Positions 51,043 through 60,689 of a DNA stretch of 64,000 nucleotides are shown piece after piece. How positions within the stretch are numbered: position 1 is the first letter of the stretch; every line of letters starts with the position of its first letter. The notes under the pieces were generated by a model that saw only the letters and a program-made list of their open reading frames with translations, did not search any database and had not been told where the DNA came from. Source of the stretch: Elioraea tepida (lineage in GTDB: Bacteria; Pseudomonadota; Alphaproteobacteria; Acetobacterales; Acetobacteraceae); assembly GCF_019203965.1 (NCBI RefSeq), contig NZ_CP076448.1, positions 2,185,001 through 2,249,000 on the forward strand. The letters are read 5' to 3'. The position numbers were made by a program, and so were the translations under genes.

Positions 51043-52514
51043 TGCCCGCGACGACCCTCGACTCGCTCACTCTGCTTCGCGCCACTGCGAGCCGATGGCT
51101 TCTCGGCCTGTTGTGGCTCGCGGTTGCGGTGTCGGTGGCTGTCGCCATCGCGGTGGGCGTTCGACCATGGCTGCCGCTCGGGCTCGCGGCGGCGGCTGCG
51201 ACGATTGCAACGGTGCTCGTTTGGCACGATCCCGCCGGGCTCTCCGCCCGTGTTGCGGTGACGCTCGCAGCCGTCGCCGTGCCGGCACAGCTCGTGGCCC
51301 TGCTCGCGGGACACCCGTGGCAGATCGACCTGCACATGCCCTTCTTCGCGGTGCTCGCGATGCTCGCCGCCTATGCCGACTGGCGCCTGATCCTGCTCGG
51401 TGCCGCCGTCATCGCCGTGCATCACCTGGCGCTCAATGTCGTGCTGCCGGAGCCCGTCTTCCCAGTCGGTGCGGATCTCTCCCGCGTTGTCCTGCACGCG
51501 CTGATCGTCGTTCTGCAGACGGGAGTGCTCGTGTGGCTGACCGCTCGCGTCGCCCGTCTCATTCCTGCTGCCGAACGGGCGGCGCGGGACGCCGAGGAGA
51601 AGGTGGCGATCGTCGCGAGGCTGACCGCCGAGCGCGAGGCCGAGGCAGAGCGTGCGGCGGCGGCTCGGCGTGAACAGGCGCTTGGCGTTGCCGACAGGTT
51701 CCAGAGCGAGATGGGCGGTGTCGTCGGCGAGCTCGAAGCGGCGGCGGCACGGATGGATGCGTCTGCCGAGGCGCTCGCCGCGGCATCGACACGGGCCGGG
51801 GCGGAGGCAGACCGCGCCGCATCGGCGGCGACGCGCTCTGCCGACGCGGTGCGATCTGCCGCTGCCGCCGTCGAGCAGGTCAGCGGGTCGATCGGTGAGA
51901 CCACCCGCCAAATCGGCGAGGCAGCACGCATTTCCTCCGAGGCAGCACGCAGCGCGGGCATGGTCGAATGGACGGTTGCGAATCTCTCCGAGGCGGCGAA
52001 ACGGATCGGTTCCGTTGCCGACATGATCGACGGTGTTGCGGGGCAGACCAACCTGCTCGCTCTGAATGCGACGATCGAAGCGGCCCGCGCCGGCGAGGCG
52101 GGCAAGGGGTTCGCGGTGGTGGCGAACGAGGTGAAGGGCCTCGCCGCCGAGACCGCACGGGCGACAGAGCAGATCACCCGTGAGATCGCCGCCATGCAGG
52201 CCGCGACCGAGGACACCGGCAGGGCCGTGGCCGAGATCATCGGCGTCGTCAGGCGGATCGACGGCATCGCCTCGGCGATCGCCGCAGCGATGGAACAGCA
52301 GGCCGCCGCGATCGGCGAGATCGGACGGGCGATCGAGGCGGCCGCGGACGGAACGGCGGAGAGCAGCGCAGCGATCGCACCTTTCTCCGGGGTAGCTGCG
52401 GAGAACGATCGACTTGCCGACCGTACGCGCGAGAGTGCGCGGGTTCTGTCGGAAACGACGGCGATGCTGTCGAATCGGCTCGGCTCCTTCCTTGCGACGT
52501 TGCGCGCAGCCTGA
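51039..52514 (+). CDS. Methyl-accepting chemotaxis-type receptor with an N-terminal multi-helix membrane domain
   Basis: A 491-residue chemoreceptor-type protein. The first 180 residues form about six membrane helices, with [18 protein letters not shown] and [12 protein letters not shown] containing conserved-looking histidines; there is no large periplasmic domain and no clear HAMP. The cytoplasmic part is the signalling hairpin, with the tip [34 protein letters not shown] nearly canonical. ATG 51039 has GGAAGGA upstream. What it senses is unknown; no che genes are in the window. Confidence 0.92.
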   Translation: MMPATTLDSLTLLRATASRWLLGLLWLAVAVSVAVAIAVGVRPWLPLGLAAAAATIATVLVWHDPAGLSARVAVTLAAVAVPAQLVALLAGHPWQIDLHMPFFAVLAMLAAYADWRLILLGAAVIAVHHLALNVVLPEPVFPVGADLSRVVLHALIVVLQTGVLVWLTARVARLIPAAERAARDAEEKVAIVARLTAEREAEAERAAAARREQALGVADRFQSEMGGVVGELEAAAARMDASAEALAAASTRAGAEADRAASAATRSADAVRSAAAAVEQVSGSIGETTRQIGEAARISSEAARSAGMVEWTVANLSEAAKRIGSVADMIDGVAGQTNLLALNATIEAARAGEAGKGFAVVANEVKGLAAETARATEQITREIAAMQAATEDTGRAVAEIIGVVRRIDGIASAIAAAMEQQAAAIGEIGRAIEAAADGTAESSAAIAPFSGVAAENDRLADRTRESARVLSETTAMLSNRLGSFLATLRAA

Positions 52515-52547
52515 GGGAATGAGCGCCCGTCCGAGCTACGGGGCCGC

Positions 52548-53462
52548 TCAGCGATAGAGCGCCTTGTCGAAGCGCCGGTGCAGCCAGAGCCATTCGCCCG
52601 GGCGGTCGCGGATCCAGCGCTCCAGCGTGTCGTTCACGGCTTGGGTGAGGGCGGCGATGTCGGCCTCCCGGTCGCCGCTCTCCGGCAGCGTCAGGGGTGG
52701 TTCGGCCTCGAACCGGTAGCGCGCGGGCCCGATGCGCAGGCTTCGCCCGGGCACAACCGGGCAGCGGAAGCGGAGCGCGAGCTGGGCGAGAGCCGGTGCG
52801 GTCATCGCCCGGACGCCGAACAGGCGCGCGGCGATGCCGTCATTCATCTTCTGGTCGACGAGCATGCCGAGGAAACCGCCGCGGCGGAGATGCGCGAGCA
52901 TCGCCCGCGCGCCGTGCGCGCCCTTCGGGAAGAGCGGCGCGGCGAGCGGGGCGAGCGCCGCCTCGCGGCAGCGCAGGATCATCGCGTCGACGAAGGGGTT
53001 GCTCGGCGCGCGGTAGACCGAGGACATTGCGATTCCAAAATGGCCGACCACGGGCGGGAGGAGTTCCCAGTTGCCGAGATGGCCGGAGATGAAGATCGCG
53101 GGCCCGCCCCGGGCGGCGACCTCGCGCAGCACCGCCTCCCCCGCGATCTCCCACCCTGGCCCCGAGGCGGACCGTTTCAGGTTCCCAAGATGCGGATACT
53201 CCGCCGTCACGCGCCCGAGATTCTCCCAGGCGTCGCGGATCGTGGCGCGGCGCCAGCCGGCGTCACGGTCGGGGAAGGCGATCGCGAGATTGCGCTCCGC
53301 CACTCGGCTGACGGGAAGGAGCGGGCCGACCAGTCGCGCCACCCGGCCGCCGAGATTGGAGGCCCGCACCGGGCCCAGAGCCCGGGACAGGGCGAATACC
53401 GCGCGCACCGCCCACGCCTCCGCCCGCCAGCGGAGGCGTGTGCCGAGCCCTGGAGAACTCAT
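52548..53462 (-). CDS. Lipid A lauroyl/myristoyl acyltransferase family protein
   Basis: A 304-residue LpxL/HtrB-family acyltransferase that adds secondary acyl chains to lipid A or a related lipid. The catalytic HX4E motif is SGHLGNWEL (about residue 125-135), followed by R-P-N FVD and DQK motifs (VDQKMNDGIAARLFG). It ends WLHRRFDK, a typical C-terminus. Start overlaps lpxK by ATGA. Last gene of the minus-strand lipid A/Kdo operon. Confidence 0.93.
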   Translation of the reverse strand: MSSPGLGTRLRWRAEAWAVRAVFALSRALGPVRASNLGGRVARLVGPLLPVSRVAERNLAIAFPDRDAGWRRATIRDAWENLGRVTAEYPHLGNLKRSASGPGWEIAGEAVLREVAARGGPAIFISGHLGNWELLPPVVGHFGIAMSSVYRAPSNPFVDAMILRCREAALAPLAAPLFPKGAHGARAMLAHLRRGGFLGMLVDQKMNDGIAARLFGVRAMTAPALAQLALRFRCPVVPGRSLRIGPARYRFEAEPPLTLPESGDREADIAALTQAVNDTLERWIRDRPGEWLWLHRRFDKALYR

Positions 53463-54487
53463 GCCGTGCAGGCGGCAGGGTCGGGCGGCGCGATCTCCCT
53501 TGGCGCGGGCTTCGGGGGGAAGAGCGGCGCGAGCAGCGCCTCCAGGGCCTCGAGGTCGTCCCAGGCGAGGCCGACCCGGGAGACCGCGATCCGGTCATGG
53601 AAACGTGCGGGAATGCGCACGATGTCCTTGCGCGTGGTCACGGGCAGGGCGGCAAGCGCCTCCGCCTCGGCGAGAACCGCCTCGATGTCGGCATCATCAT
53701 AGGGGTAGTGGTCGGCGAAGGTGCGGCGCCCGACCATGATGGCACCGGCCTCCGACAGCGTGTCGAAGAACTTGCTCGGGTTGGCGATTCCGGCGAAGGC
53801 GAACACCGGCCGGCGCGCGAGCGCTGCGGTGTCCGGACCCGGAACCAGCCGCGCGCGCAGCACCGGCAGATGCGCGGGAAGCAGGGAGCGCGCGCCCGTC
53901 TCGTCCTCACCGATCAGCACCGCCGCATGGGCGCGCGCCGCCGCCGCCGCGACCGGCTCGCGCAGCGGCCCGGCCGGGATCACCCGCCCGTTGCCGAAGC
54001 CGAAGCTGCCGTCGATGACGAGCAGCGACAGCGACTTCTCGAGCGTGGGGTTCTGCAGCCCGTCATCCATCACAATCGCGTCCGCCCCGGCCGCGACGGC
54101 ACAGCGCGCACTTGCCGCGCGATCGGCGCCCACCCAAGTCGGCGCGTGTTTCGCGAGCAGAAGCGCCTCGTCGCCGACCGCGCGGCTGTCGTGACGGTCT
54201 GGCTCGACCCGGAGCGGGCCTTTCGCGGTGCCGCCATAGCCGCGGATCAGGGCATGGGGGGTGAGGCCGCGTGCCGAGAGGCGGCAGATGAGGTCGAGCG
54301 CGACGGTCGTCTTTCCCGCTCCGCCGGCGGTAACGTTGCCGCAGCAGATCACGGGAACGGGTGCCCTCCAGCCTGGGCGCGCCACGCGCCGCGCCGTGGC
54401 GCGGGCGTAGATCGCGGAGACGGGCGAGAGGAGAAGCGGCGCGAGACCCCTCCGGCCCGGAAGCCAGAATGCAGGTGCGCGAAGCAT
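53459..54487 (-). CDS. lpxK: Tetraacyldisaccharide 4'-kinase
   Basis: A 342-residue inner-membrane kinase that phosphorylates the lipid A disaccharide. Walker A is GNVTAGGAGKTTVAL (about residue 50), preceded by an N-terminal hydrophobic segment; RGYGGTAKGP, VGDEALLLAK and DDGLQNPTLEK are LpxK signatures. It is immediately upstream of lpxL and 8 bases after waaA. Confidence 0.97.
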   Translation of the reverse strand: MLRAPAFWLPGRRGLAPLLLSPVSAIYARATARRVARPGWRAPVPVICCGNVTAGGAGKTTVALDLICRLSARGLTPHALIRGYGGTAKGPLRVEPDRHDSRAVGDEALLLAKHAPTWVGADRAASARCAVAAGADAIVMDDGLQNPTLEKSLSLLVIDGSFGFGNGRVIPAGPLREPVAAAAARAHAAVLIGEDETGARSLLPAHLPVLRARLVPGPDTAALARRPVFAFAGIANPSKFFDTLSEAGAIMVGRRTFADHYPYDDADIEAVLAEAEALAALPVTTRKDIVRIPARFHDRIAVSRVGLAWDDLEALEALLAPLFPPKPAPREIAPPDPAACTA

Positions 54488-54495
54488 CGGTTCTG

Positions 54496-55821
54496 CTACT
54501 CCGCCGTGCAGCCTTGCTCGGGCAGAAGGGGTAGCAGCGCAGCGAGGGTCAGGTCCAGCGCCTCGGTGCCGCGGGCGGCGGCGGCGCGGGCGGCGGCTCC
54601 CGCTTGTGCCGCCCAGGAAGGCTCCGCAACCAGCCGTTGTAGCCAGGCGGCGAGGCCGGAGACATCCGCAACCCGTGTCGCCGCGCCGGCGTCGATGAGA
54701 TCCTTCGCCACCTCGGCGAAATTGGCGGTGTGCGGCCCGAACGCCACCGGCAGGCCGAGGCGAGCGGGCTCAAGCGGGTTCTGGCCTCCGTGCGGCACGA
54801 GCGAGCCGCCCACAAAGGCGCCGCGCGCGAGCCTGTACCAGAGGCCGAGCTCGCCCAAGCTGTCGGCGATCCAGACAGGACCGGCAGGGTCCTCGCGTCG
54901 GCTGCGCCTCCCCGCCGCGAAGCCGAACGCTGCGGCAAGGGCGGCCACCGCCTCGCCCCGCTCGGGGTGGCGCGGAACGAGAATAAGCAGAAGGTTCGGC
55001 GCAGCGGCGAGGGCGGCGGCGTGGGCGGCCAGCACCTGCTCCTCCTCGCCTGCGTGGGTGCTTGCTGCGACCCAGACCGGACGGTCGCCGATGATGGCGG
55101 AAAGCCGCTCGAGCTCCGCCGGGTCGGCCGGCAGAGGAGGTGAGGCGAGCTTCAGGTTGCCGGGCGAGGAGACCGTCCTGCCCGACAGCGCGGAGAGCCT
55201 GGCGGCATCGGCGCGGCTCTGGGCGAGGATCACGGCGAAGCTCGAGAGCGCCTCGGCTGCCAGCCCTCGCACCCAGGCCCAGCGTGCGGTGGAGCGTGAC
55301 GACAGTCGGGCGTTGACCAGCGCCGCAGGCACACGACGCGCCCGTAGCGCGGCGAGCATCACGGGCCAGATCTCGCTCTCGACGAATACCGCCGCATCGG
55401 GGCGCCAGTGGTCGAGGAAGCGGTCGCACCAGGCGCGGACGTCGAGCGGCACGAACTGGTGGATCAGCCAGGGCGAGACCGGCAGCTCACCGGAGTCCTC
55501 GGGCCGTGCCCCCTCGCCGCCGAGGCGGCGGGCGAGCAGACGGGCGGAGGTGACGGTGCCGGTGGTGACCAGAACGGATAGCCTCGGCCGCTTCTCCTTC
55601 AGCGCCTCGAGGAGAGGAAGCGCGGAGAGGCTCTCTCCGACCGATGCCGCGTGCAGCCACAGGAGCGTCCCCGCCGGGCGCGGAAGCGCGGCGATGCCGC
55701 GACGCTCGGCAAGTCGCGCGGGGAACTCCTTGCCGCGGCGTGCCCTGCGCCTGAGCCAGAGCGGCAGAAGAGGGGCGGCCACGGTTGTGCCCGCCTGCCA
55801 GAGGCTGAGCGCCACCGTCAC
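54496..55821 (-). CDS. waaA: 3-deoxy-D-manno-octulosonic acid (Kdo) transferase
   Basis: A 441-residue GT-B glycosyltransferase that attaches Kdo to lipid IVA. The N-terminal domain has LLWLHAASVGESLSALPLL and FVPLDVR-W-RFLDHWRPD, with the C-terminal VWVAASTHAGEEEQVL, LVPRHPERG, and FVGGSLVPHGGQNPLEPARLG motifs of Kdo transferases. GTG start overlaps the stop of the upstream acyltransferase gene (GTGA). Confidence 0.97.
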   Translation of the reverse strand: MTVALSLWQAGTTVAAPLLPLWLRRRARRGKEFPARLAERRGIAALPRPAGTLLWLHAASVGESLSALPLLEALKEKRPRLSVLVTTGTVTSARLLARRLGGEGARPEDSGELPVSPWLIHQFVPLDVRAWCDRFLDHWRPDAAVFVESEIWPVMLAALRARRVPAALVNARLSSRSTARWAWVRGLAAEALSSFAVILAQSRADAARLSALSGRTVSSPGNLKLASPPLPADPAELERLSAIIGDRPVWVAASTHAGEEEQVLAAHAAALAAAPNLLLILVPRHPERGEAVAALAAAFGFAAGRRSRREDPAGPVWIADSLGELGLWYRLARGAFVGGSLVPHGGQNPLEPARLGLPVAFGPHTANFAEVAKDLIDAGAATRVADVSGLAAWLQRLVAEPSWAAQAGAAARAAAARGTEALDLTLAALLPLLPEQGCTAE

Positions 55822-56516
55822 GGCGCCACCGCAAGCCCGGCGCGCCGCGCCGCCTCGTCGGCCGCCTCGGACATGCCGCTCGCGATCCGCCCGAGCATCG
55901 CCTCCTCTGTCTCCGCCTGCTCGGGCAGGACCGGCTCACCATAGACGATCGCGCCGCGGCCAAGGGGGAGGGGCAGGATCATCCTGTCCCACGAGCCGAG
56001 CCGGCGGGCGCGCGACACCGCCACGCCGAGCGGGATGACCGCCGCGCCGGTCAGCCGTGCCAGCCGCGCGACCCCAGGCTGGGCGACGCGCCGCGGCCCG
56101 CGCGGGCCATCGGGCGTGATCGCCACCGCTCGCCGTTCCGCCAGCACGCGCTGCGCCTCGCGGAACACCGCCGCCCCGCCGCGGCGTGACGAGCCGTACG
56201 CGACGTCGAGCCCAAGCCGCGCCACCACATCCCCGATCAGCCGCCCGTCGCGATGCCGCGAGACGAGAACGGTGATGCCCGTGTCGCTTTGCGACCCCGA
56301 CCAGTCCCACGCGATCGCCGGGGCCAGGGCGAGCTGCTCGTGCCAGAAGGCGCCGATCAGCGGCCTGCCCCGCAGCGCCTCGACCCGCTCGCGGCCCGTG
56401 ACCGACCAACGTGTCGTCGCGGCGACGATGTGCAGGTGGCGCGCGAGCAGGGCGGCGGCGAGGGCGAGGGTGCGCGGGTGGCGGAGCAGGTGCTTCAGCA
56501 TGCGGCGAGGGCGCAT
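55818..56516 (-). CDS. DUF374 lysophospholipid acyltransferase-like protein
   Basis: A 232-residue PlsC-like membrane-associated protein that commonly precedes waaA in alphaproteobacteria. The acyltransferase-type H is in GAFWHEQLALAP; the VSRHRDGRLIGDVV, SSRRGGAAVF and the ITPDGPRGPRR motif define DUF374. ATG 56516 gives a short basic start and a first helix; the long upstream frame is not coding-like. Its substrate may be Kdo-lipid A related, unproven. Confidence 0.88.
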   Translation of the reverse strand: MRPRRMLKHLLRHPRTLALAAALLARHLHIVAATTRWSVTGRERVEALRGRPLIGAFWHEQLALAPAIAWDWSGSQSDTGITVLVSRHRDGRLIGDVVARLGLDVAYGSSRRGGAAVFREAQRVLAERRAVAITPDGPRGPRRVAQPGVARLARLTGAAVIPLGVAVSRARRLGSWDRMILPLPLGRGAIVYGEPVLPEQAETEEAMLGRIASGMSEAADEAARRAGLAVAP

Positions 56517-56833
56517 CGCGCCGTGGCGGCGCGGCAGCGACGAGGGCGCGTCGGCGGCGCGGGTAGCACGGGAGGGTTCGGCCGCCAACCCGACGAGGCT
56601 TCTCGCTCCCAAACGCCGCGACCGGGCGGATGCCCGGCACTCCGTGCCGAGCCTCGACCACGAGGCGGTGACACGGCCGAGCGCGACCGGCACGGCCCTG
56701 GGGAGGCGCCGTCCCGCGGCATCCGCGGCGACGCAACACACTGTCGCGAGCGCAGCGTCCATGCCGGTTGCGCCAGCCCGCCCGCAGGCCAGTGTTCGCG
56801 CAATCCTCTCTTCTGCCGGGCAGGAGAGACGTC
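56517..56833. other. Spacer between the divergent acyltransferase and the MipA pseudogene
   Basis: 317 bases. It should hold promoters for both sides but none stood out. No RNA gene, repeat or convincing frame was seen; only the GCAGGAGAG ribosome site of the pseudogene at its right end. Confidence 0.5.
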
Positions 56834-57661
56834 ATGGTGTTGCACCGTCCCGCCGCCGGTGCGGCCGGGCTTGTCCTTGTCGCGTCCCTCGCCTCGGCCC
56901 CCGCGGCCGCGCAGGGGCTCCTCCAGCGCGGCGAGACGATCGGCATTCCGACACCGCCCTCCTGGACGCTGACCCTCGGGGCTTTGGGGGGCATACGCCC
57001 GGACGACGAGGGCTCGGATGACCTCGCCGGGTTCGGCGCGCCGCTCATCGACCTCCGCTTCCGCGACCTCTTCTTCCTGTCCTCGCGTGACGGCCTCGGC
57101 GTCTCGGTGCTGCGCGGCGGCGGCTTCGCCGCAGGCCCTCTCCTACGCTAACGCTTCGGCCGCGACCAGGATGACAATGATGCGCTGAAGGGACGCGGCG
57201 ATGTCGGCGGCACGCTTGAGGGCGGCGCCTTTCTCCGCTGGCAGGGCGGCGGCTTCGTGGTGAACGTCACCGCCGTGCAGGGGCTCAACGGAGGCGGCCA
57301 TCGCGGGTTCGCCGCTCATGCCTCGGTCGGCTATGGCGGGCGCCTCGGGGAGCGCTGGAGCTACTCGATCGGGCCGAACATCACCTGGGGCGACAGCCAG
57401 TTCCTGCAGGCCTATTTCGGTGTCACACCGGAGCAGGCGGCACGCTCGGGCTATCGCCTCTCCAGCCCGGGATCGGGGGTGAAGGATGTCGGGCTTGCCG
57501 GCATGCTGACCTGGCGCTTCGCCGACCGTGCCGCGGCGATCGCTCGCGTCGAGGTGAGCCAGCTTCTCGACCGCGCCGCCGACAGCCCGATCGTCGATCA
57601 GCGCGGGTCGGCGACGCAGGCCTTCTTCGGGCTCGGGCTGAGCTACCGGTTCAGCTGGTAG
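56834..57661 (+). pseudogene. MipA/OmpV-family outer membrane protein, interrupted by a nonsense codon
   Basis: A signal peptide (residues 1-25) and strand motifs such as IDLRFRDLFFLSSRDGLGVSVLRGGGFAAGP are followed by a TAA at 57149-57151. After the stop the same frame continues with RFGRDQDDNDALKG, WQGGGFVVNVTAVQGLNGGGHRGF and ends with SYRFSW, as in complete family members. Homologs have tyrosine (TAC) in this R-Y-R-F-G stretch, so a single C-to-A change explains it. The 275-residue frame is otherwise intact, implying a recent loss or a sequencing error. Confidence 0.88.
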
Positions 57662-58733
57662 GGCGCGGCTCGGCAGAGCGATCGATCGGCGCGAGGCGCT
57701 CGAGCAGGATCTCGGCCGTGCGCCGCCAGGAGAAGCCTTCGGCGAAATGGCGGCACGCCGCGCGGTCGAGGCCAAGGGCGGCGAGTGCCGCGGCGCGCAG
57801 GTCGTTATCCAGCACACCCACCGGCGCGCCGTCGATCACGTCCTTTGGGCCTGTGACCGGGAAGGCCGCGACCGGCGTGCCGCAGGCGAGCGCCTCGACG
57901 ATGACGAGGCCGAAGGTGTCAGTCAGCGAGGGGAAGACGAACACATCCGCCTCCGCATAGGCAGCGGCGAGCTCTTCGCCGAACTTCGCGCCGAGGAAAT
58001 GCGCTTTCGGAAAACGCTGCTCGAGCGCCTGGCGCAGCGGCCCGTCCCCCACCACGACCTTCGAGCCGGGCAGGTCGAGGCCGAGGAAGGCCTCGATGTT
58101 CTTCTCCACCGCCACGCGCCCGACATAAAGGAATACCGGGCGGGGCAGGTTGAGCTGTCCCCGCTCGCGCGGTCGGAACAGCCCGAGATCGACCCCACGC
58201 GTCCAGGCGGCGACATTGGCGAAGCCGCGCGAGACGAGCTCCTCGCGCAGCGAGGCGGTGGCGGTGAGCACGGCGGAGGAGGGGCGGTGGAAGCGGCGCA
58301 TCAGCGCCCAGGTCATGCGCTCGGGCACGCCGAGCCGCGCCTTGAGGTATTCTGGGAAGCGGGTGTGGAAGGCGGTGGTGAAGGGCCAGCCGCGGCGGAG
58401 GCAGATCCGCCGCGCCGCAAGCCCGAGCGGTCCTTCGGTCGCGATGTGGATCGCATCGGGAGCGAAGGCGTCGATGATCCGCCGAAGCCGTCGGCCGGGA
58501 AGCACCGCGAGCCGAACGTCCGGTTCCGACGGAGCGGGGATGGTCAGGAACCGGTCCGGGCCAACGACCTCGACCGCGTGTCCCATCGCGGCGAGCTCGT
58601 CGCGCACGGTGGCGAGGGTGCGCACCACGCCATTGACCTGCGGCGTCCATGCATCCGAGACGATCAGGATCCGCACCGGGCCTGGCGGGGAGAAGAAGGG
58701 AAGGCCGTCCTCGTCGGCCGCGGCGGCGGTCAC
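57651..58733 (-). CDS. Glycosyltransferase family 4 protein
   Basis: A 360-residue GT-B transferase of the kind paired with an LpxH-like phosphatase in alphaproteobacteria. SDAWTPQVNGVVRTL, the FHTRFPEYL motif, LYVGRVAVEKNIEAFL and the E-x7-E motif region SLTDTFGLVIVEALACGTPVAAF are present. It resembles SqdX/diacylglycerol glucosyltransferases that make glycolipids. It starts by ATGA overlap with its partner and ends by 11-base overlap with the convergent MipA pseudogene. Confidence 0.9.
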   Translation of the reverse strand: MTAAAADEDGLPFFSPPGPVRILIVSDAWTPQVNGVVRTLATVRDELAAMGHAVEVVGPDRFLTIPAPSEPDVRLAVLPGRRLRRIIDAFAPDAIHIATEGPLGLAARRICLRRGWPFTTAFHTRFPEYLKARLGVPERMTWALMRRFHRPSSAVLTATASLREELVSRGFANVAAWTRGVDLGLFRPRERGQLNLPRPVFLYVGRVAVEKNIEAFLGLDLPGSKVVVGDGPLRQALEQRFPKAHFLGAKFGEELAAAYAEADVFVFPSLTDTFGLVIVEALACGTPVAAFPVTGPKDVIDGAPVGVLDNDLRAAALAALGLDRAACRHFAEGFSWRRTAEILLERLAPIDRSAEPRPTS

Positions 58734-59539
58734 GCCGGCACCGGGACGGCGGCGCGCTGAGGCGCCACGCGCCAGTGCGAGAGCCGGTTCTGCGCCGCCC
58801 AGTCGATCAGCTCGAGCCTGCCGTCGTGGTGTTCGACCAGAGCGGTGCAGCTCTCCACCCAGTCCCCGTCATTGAGGTAGAGGATGCCGTCGACCTCGCG
58901 CATCTCTGCGTGGTGAATGTGGCCGCAGACGACGCCGTCGAAGCCGCGCCGGCGCGCCTCCTGGGCGAGCGCGCGCTCGAACCGGTCGATCGCCTTCACC
59001 GCCCCCTTCACTTGGCGCTTCGCCCAGGCCGAAAGCGACCAGTAGGGGTAGCCGAGACGGCGGCGGACAGCGTTGAACCAGCGGTTCAGCACGAGGGCCA
59101 CGGTATAGGCCCAGTCGCCGAGCACGGCGAGGAAGCGGGCGTAGCGGACGACGCTGTCGAACTCATCGCCGTGCATGATCAGAAGCCTCCGCCCGTCCGC
59201 CGTCACGTGCTCTGCCTCTTCGCGCAGCTTCACGCCGGCGAAGTCGAGCGGCATCCAGGCGCGGAACAGCTCGTCGTGGTTCCCTGGGATGTAGATCACC
59301 TCGGTTCCGTTCTTCGCCTTGGCGAGGATCAGCCGCACCACCTCGTCATGAATCCCGTCCCAGTACCAGGAGCGCTTCAGACGCCAGCCATCGACGATGT
59401 CGCCCACGAGGAACAGGGTGCGGCACTCGGTGCGGCGAAGGAAATCGGCGAGGAAATCCGACCGGCAGCCGCGCGTGCCGAGATGAAGGTCGGAGATGAA
59501 GACGGTGCGGTAGCGGGTCGTGGGCGACTGGACGGTCAT
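58730..59539 (-). CDS. LpxH-like UDP-2,3-diacylglucosamine diphosphatase family phosphoesterase
   Basis: A 269-residue calcineurin-type metallophosphoesterase. The metal motifs DLHLGTRG, GDIVDGW, GNHDE, HGDEFDS and GHIHHA are complete. Annotated members of this group are called UDP-2,3-diacylglucosamine diphosphatases, but the genuine LpxH role in this lineage may be filled by LpxI, so the substrate is open. ATG 59539 is chosen over the longer frame; its stop overlaps the glycosyltransferase start. Confidence 0.85.
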   Translation of the reverse strand: MTVQSPTTRYRTVFISDLHLGTRGCRSDFLADFLRRTECRTLFLVGDIVDGWRLKRSWYWDGIHDEVVRLILAKAKNGTEVIYIPGNHDELFRAWMPLDFAGVKLREEAEHVTADGRRLLIMHGDEFDSVVRYARFLAVLGDWAYTVALVLNRWFNAVRRRLGYPYWSLSAWAKRQVKGAVKAIDRFERALAQEARRRGFDGVVCGHIHHAEMREVDGILYLNDGDWVESCTALVEHHDGRLELIDWAAQNRLSHWRVAPQRAAVPVPA

Positions 59540-59732
59540 GCGGCGAGACGCCTCGGACTGTCTTCGGTGCCTCCCTCTACCCACCGAAAACCGAGGTTTG
59601 CCATGAACATTTCATGAAACGGTTCAACAAAACGACGTAATCAAGCCGTCCCGCTCGTGTCATCGCTCCGCAACGATCTGTGGATATTTTGACCTCTTCG
59701 CGCGGCGGCCCGGCGTTGGCCCCGCTGTCTGC

Positions 59733-60608
59733 GTGTTTCTGATCGTCAACCCGGCCGCCGGCTCGCGCCGCCGCCGGCGCCTCGAGCGCGTGGTCGCAGC
59801 GCTCTCGGACGCGGGGATCCGCGTCACGCTCGCCGAGACCGTCGCTCCGGGCGATGCCGAGCGTCTCGCGCGCGAGGCGGCCACGCGCGGCGCGCGCGTC
59901 GTGGTCACAGCCGGCGGCGACGGCACGATCGCCGAGGTGGCGAACGGCATCGCGGGCTCCAACACCCTTCTCGGGGTGATCCCGACCGGCACCGCGAACG
60001 TGTTCGCGCACGAGCTCGGGCTTCCGTTCGCTCCGGCGGCGATCGCAGCGTCGCTTGCGGCGGCGCGGACACGCACGGTTCTGCCCGGCCTCGCGCGCTT
60101 CGCCGACGGGCGGGAGCGGCTGTTCCTCCAGATGCTCGGGGTGGGGTTCGACGCAGCCGTGGTGGCCGCTCTCGACACCGCCCTCAAACGCCGGATCGGC
60201 AAGGGTGCCTACGTGGTTGAGACGCTGCGCCAGCTCGCCGCCTGGAGGTTTCCGCGGCTGGCGCTCGCGCTCGACGGCGCGCCGGCCGAGGCGGCCCAGG
60301 TGATCGCGACCAAGGGGCGCTTGTACGGCGGGCGCTTCGTGATCGCCCCCGGTGCCTCGCCCGACCGCCCGGGCCTCGTCGCCTGCCTGTTCGAACAGGG
60401 CGGCCTCTGGGCCGCGCTCCTCGCCGGGCTCGCCCTTCCGCTCGGGCTCGTGCCGCGTCTTCCAGGCTTCGCCGCGCGCCCCGTCGGGCGCCTCGACGTG
60501 CTTGGGCCGCCCGGGCTCCCGGTCCAGGCGGATGGCGATCTGATCGGCCGTACGCCGGTGACGGTCGGCGCGATGGCTGCGTCACTGGAGGTGATCGTCC
60601 CCGCGTGA
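59733..60608 (+). CDS. Diacylglycerol kinase-family (YegS/LCB5-like) lipid kinase
   Basis: A 291-residue DAGK-catalytic-domain protein. FLIVNPAAGSRR is the N-terminal signature; the nucleotide loop is TAGGDGTIAEVANGI, followed by GVIPTGTANVFAHELGLP; the C-terminal sandwich includes VQADGDLIGRTPV. GTG 59733 begins exactly at the conserved start. Substrate could be diacylglycerol or another lipid. The 193-base region before it with the divergent phosphoesterase is AT-rich and contains a lone DnaA-box-like TGTGGATAT at 59679-59687. Confidence 0.9.
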   Translation: MFLIVNPAAGSRRRRRLERVVAALSDAGIRVTLAETVAPGDAERLAREAATRGARVVVTAGGDGTIAEVANGIAGSNTLLGVIPTGTANVFAHELGLPFAPAAIAASLAAARTRTVLPGLARFADGRERLFLQMLGVGFDAAVVAALDTALKRRIGKGAYVVETLRQLAAWRFPRLALALDGAPAEAAQVIATKGRLYGGRFVIAPGASPDRPGLVACLFEQGGLWAALLAGLALPLGLVPRLPGFAARPVGRLDVLGPPGLPVQADGDLIGRTPVTVGAMAASLEVIVPA

Positions 60609-60689
60609 CGTTCCCTGGCCGACCCCTTGCGGCACGGCAATGATCAGCTGAGGATGATCGCTTCCGGGACGTGGCGCTGGGAGGTGGAG

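Noticed and set aside
59585-59732. AT-rich divergent region with a DnaA-box-like TGTGGATAT (59679-59687) and the palindrome TTTCATGAAA
   Set aside because: A single near-match to the DnaA box with no second box is not enough for an origin; more likely the promoter region of two divergent genes.
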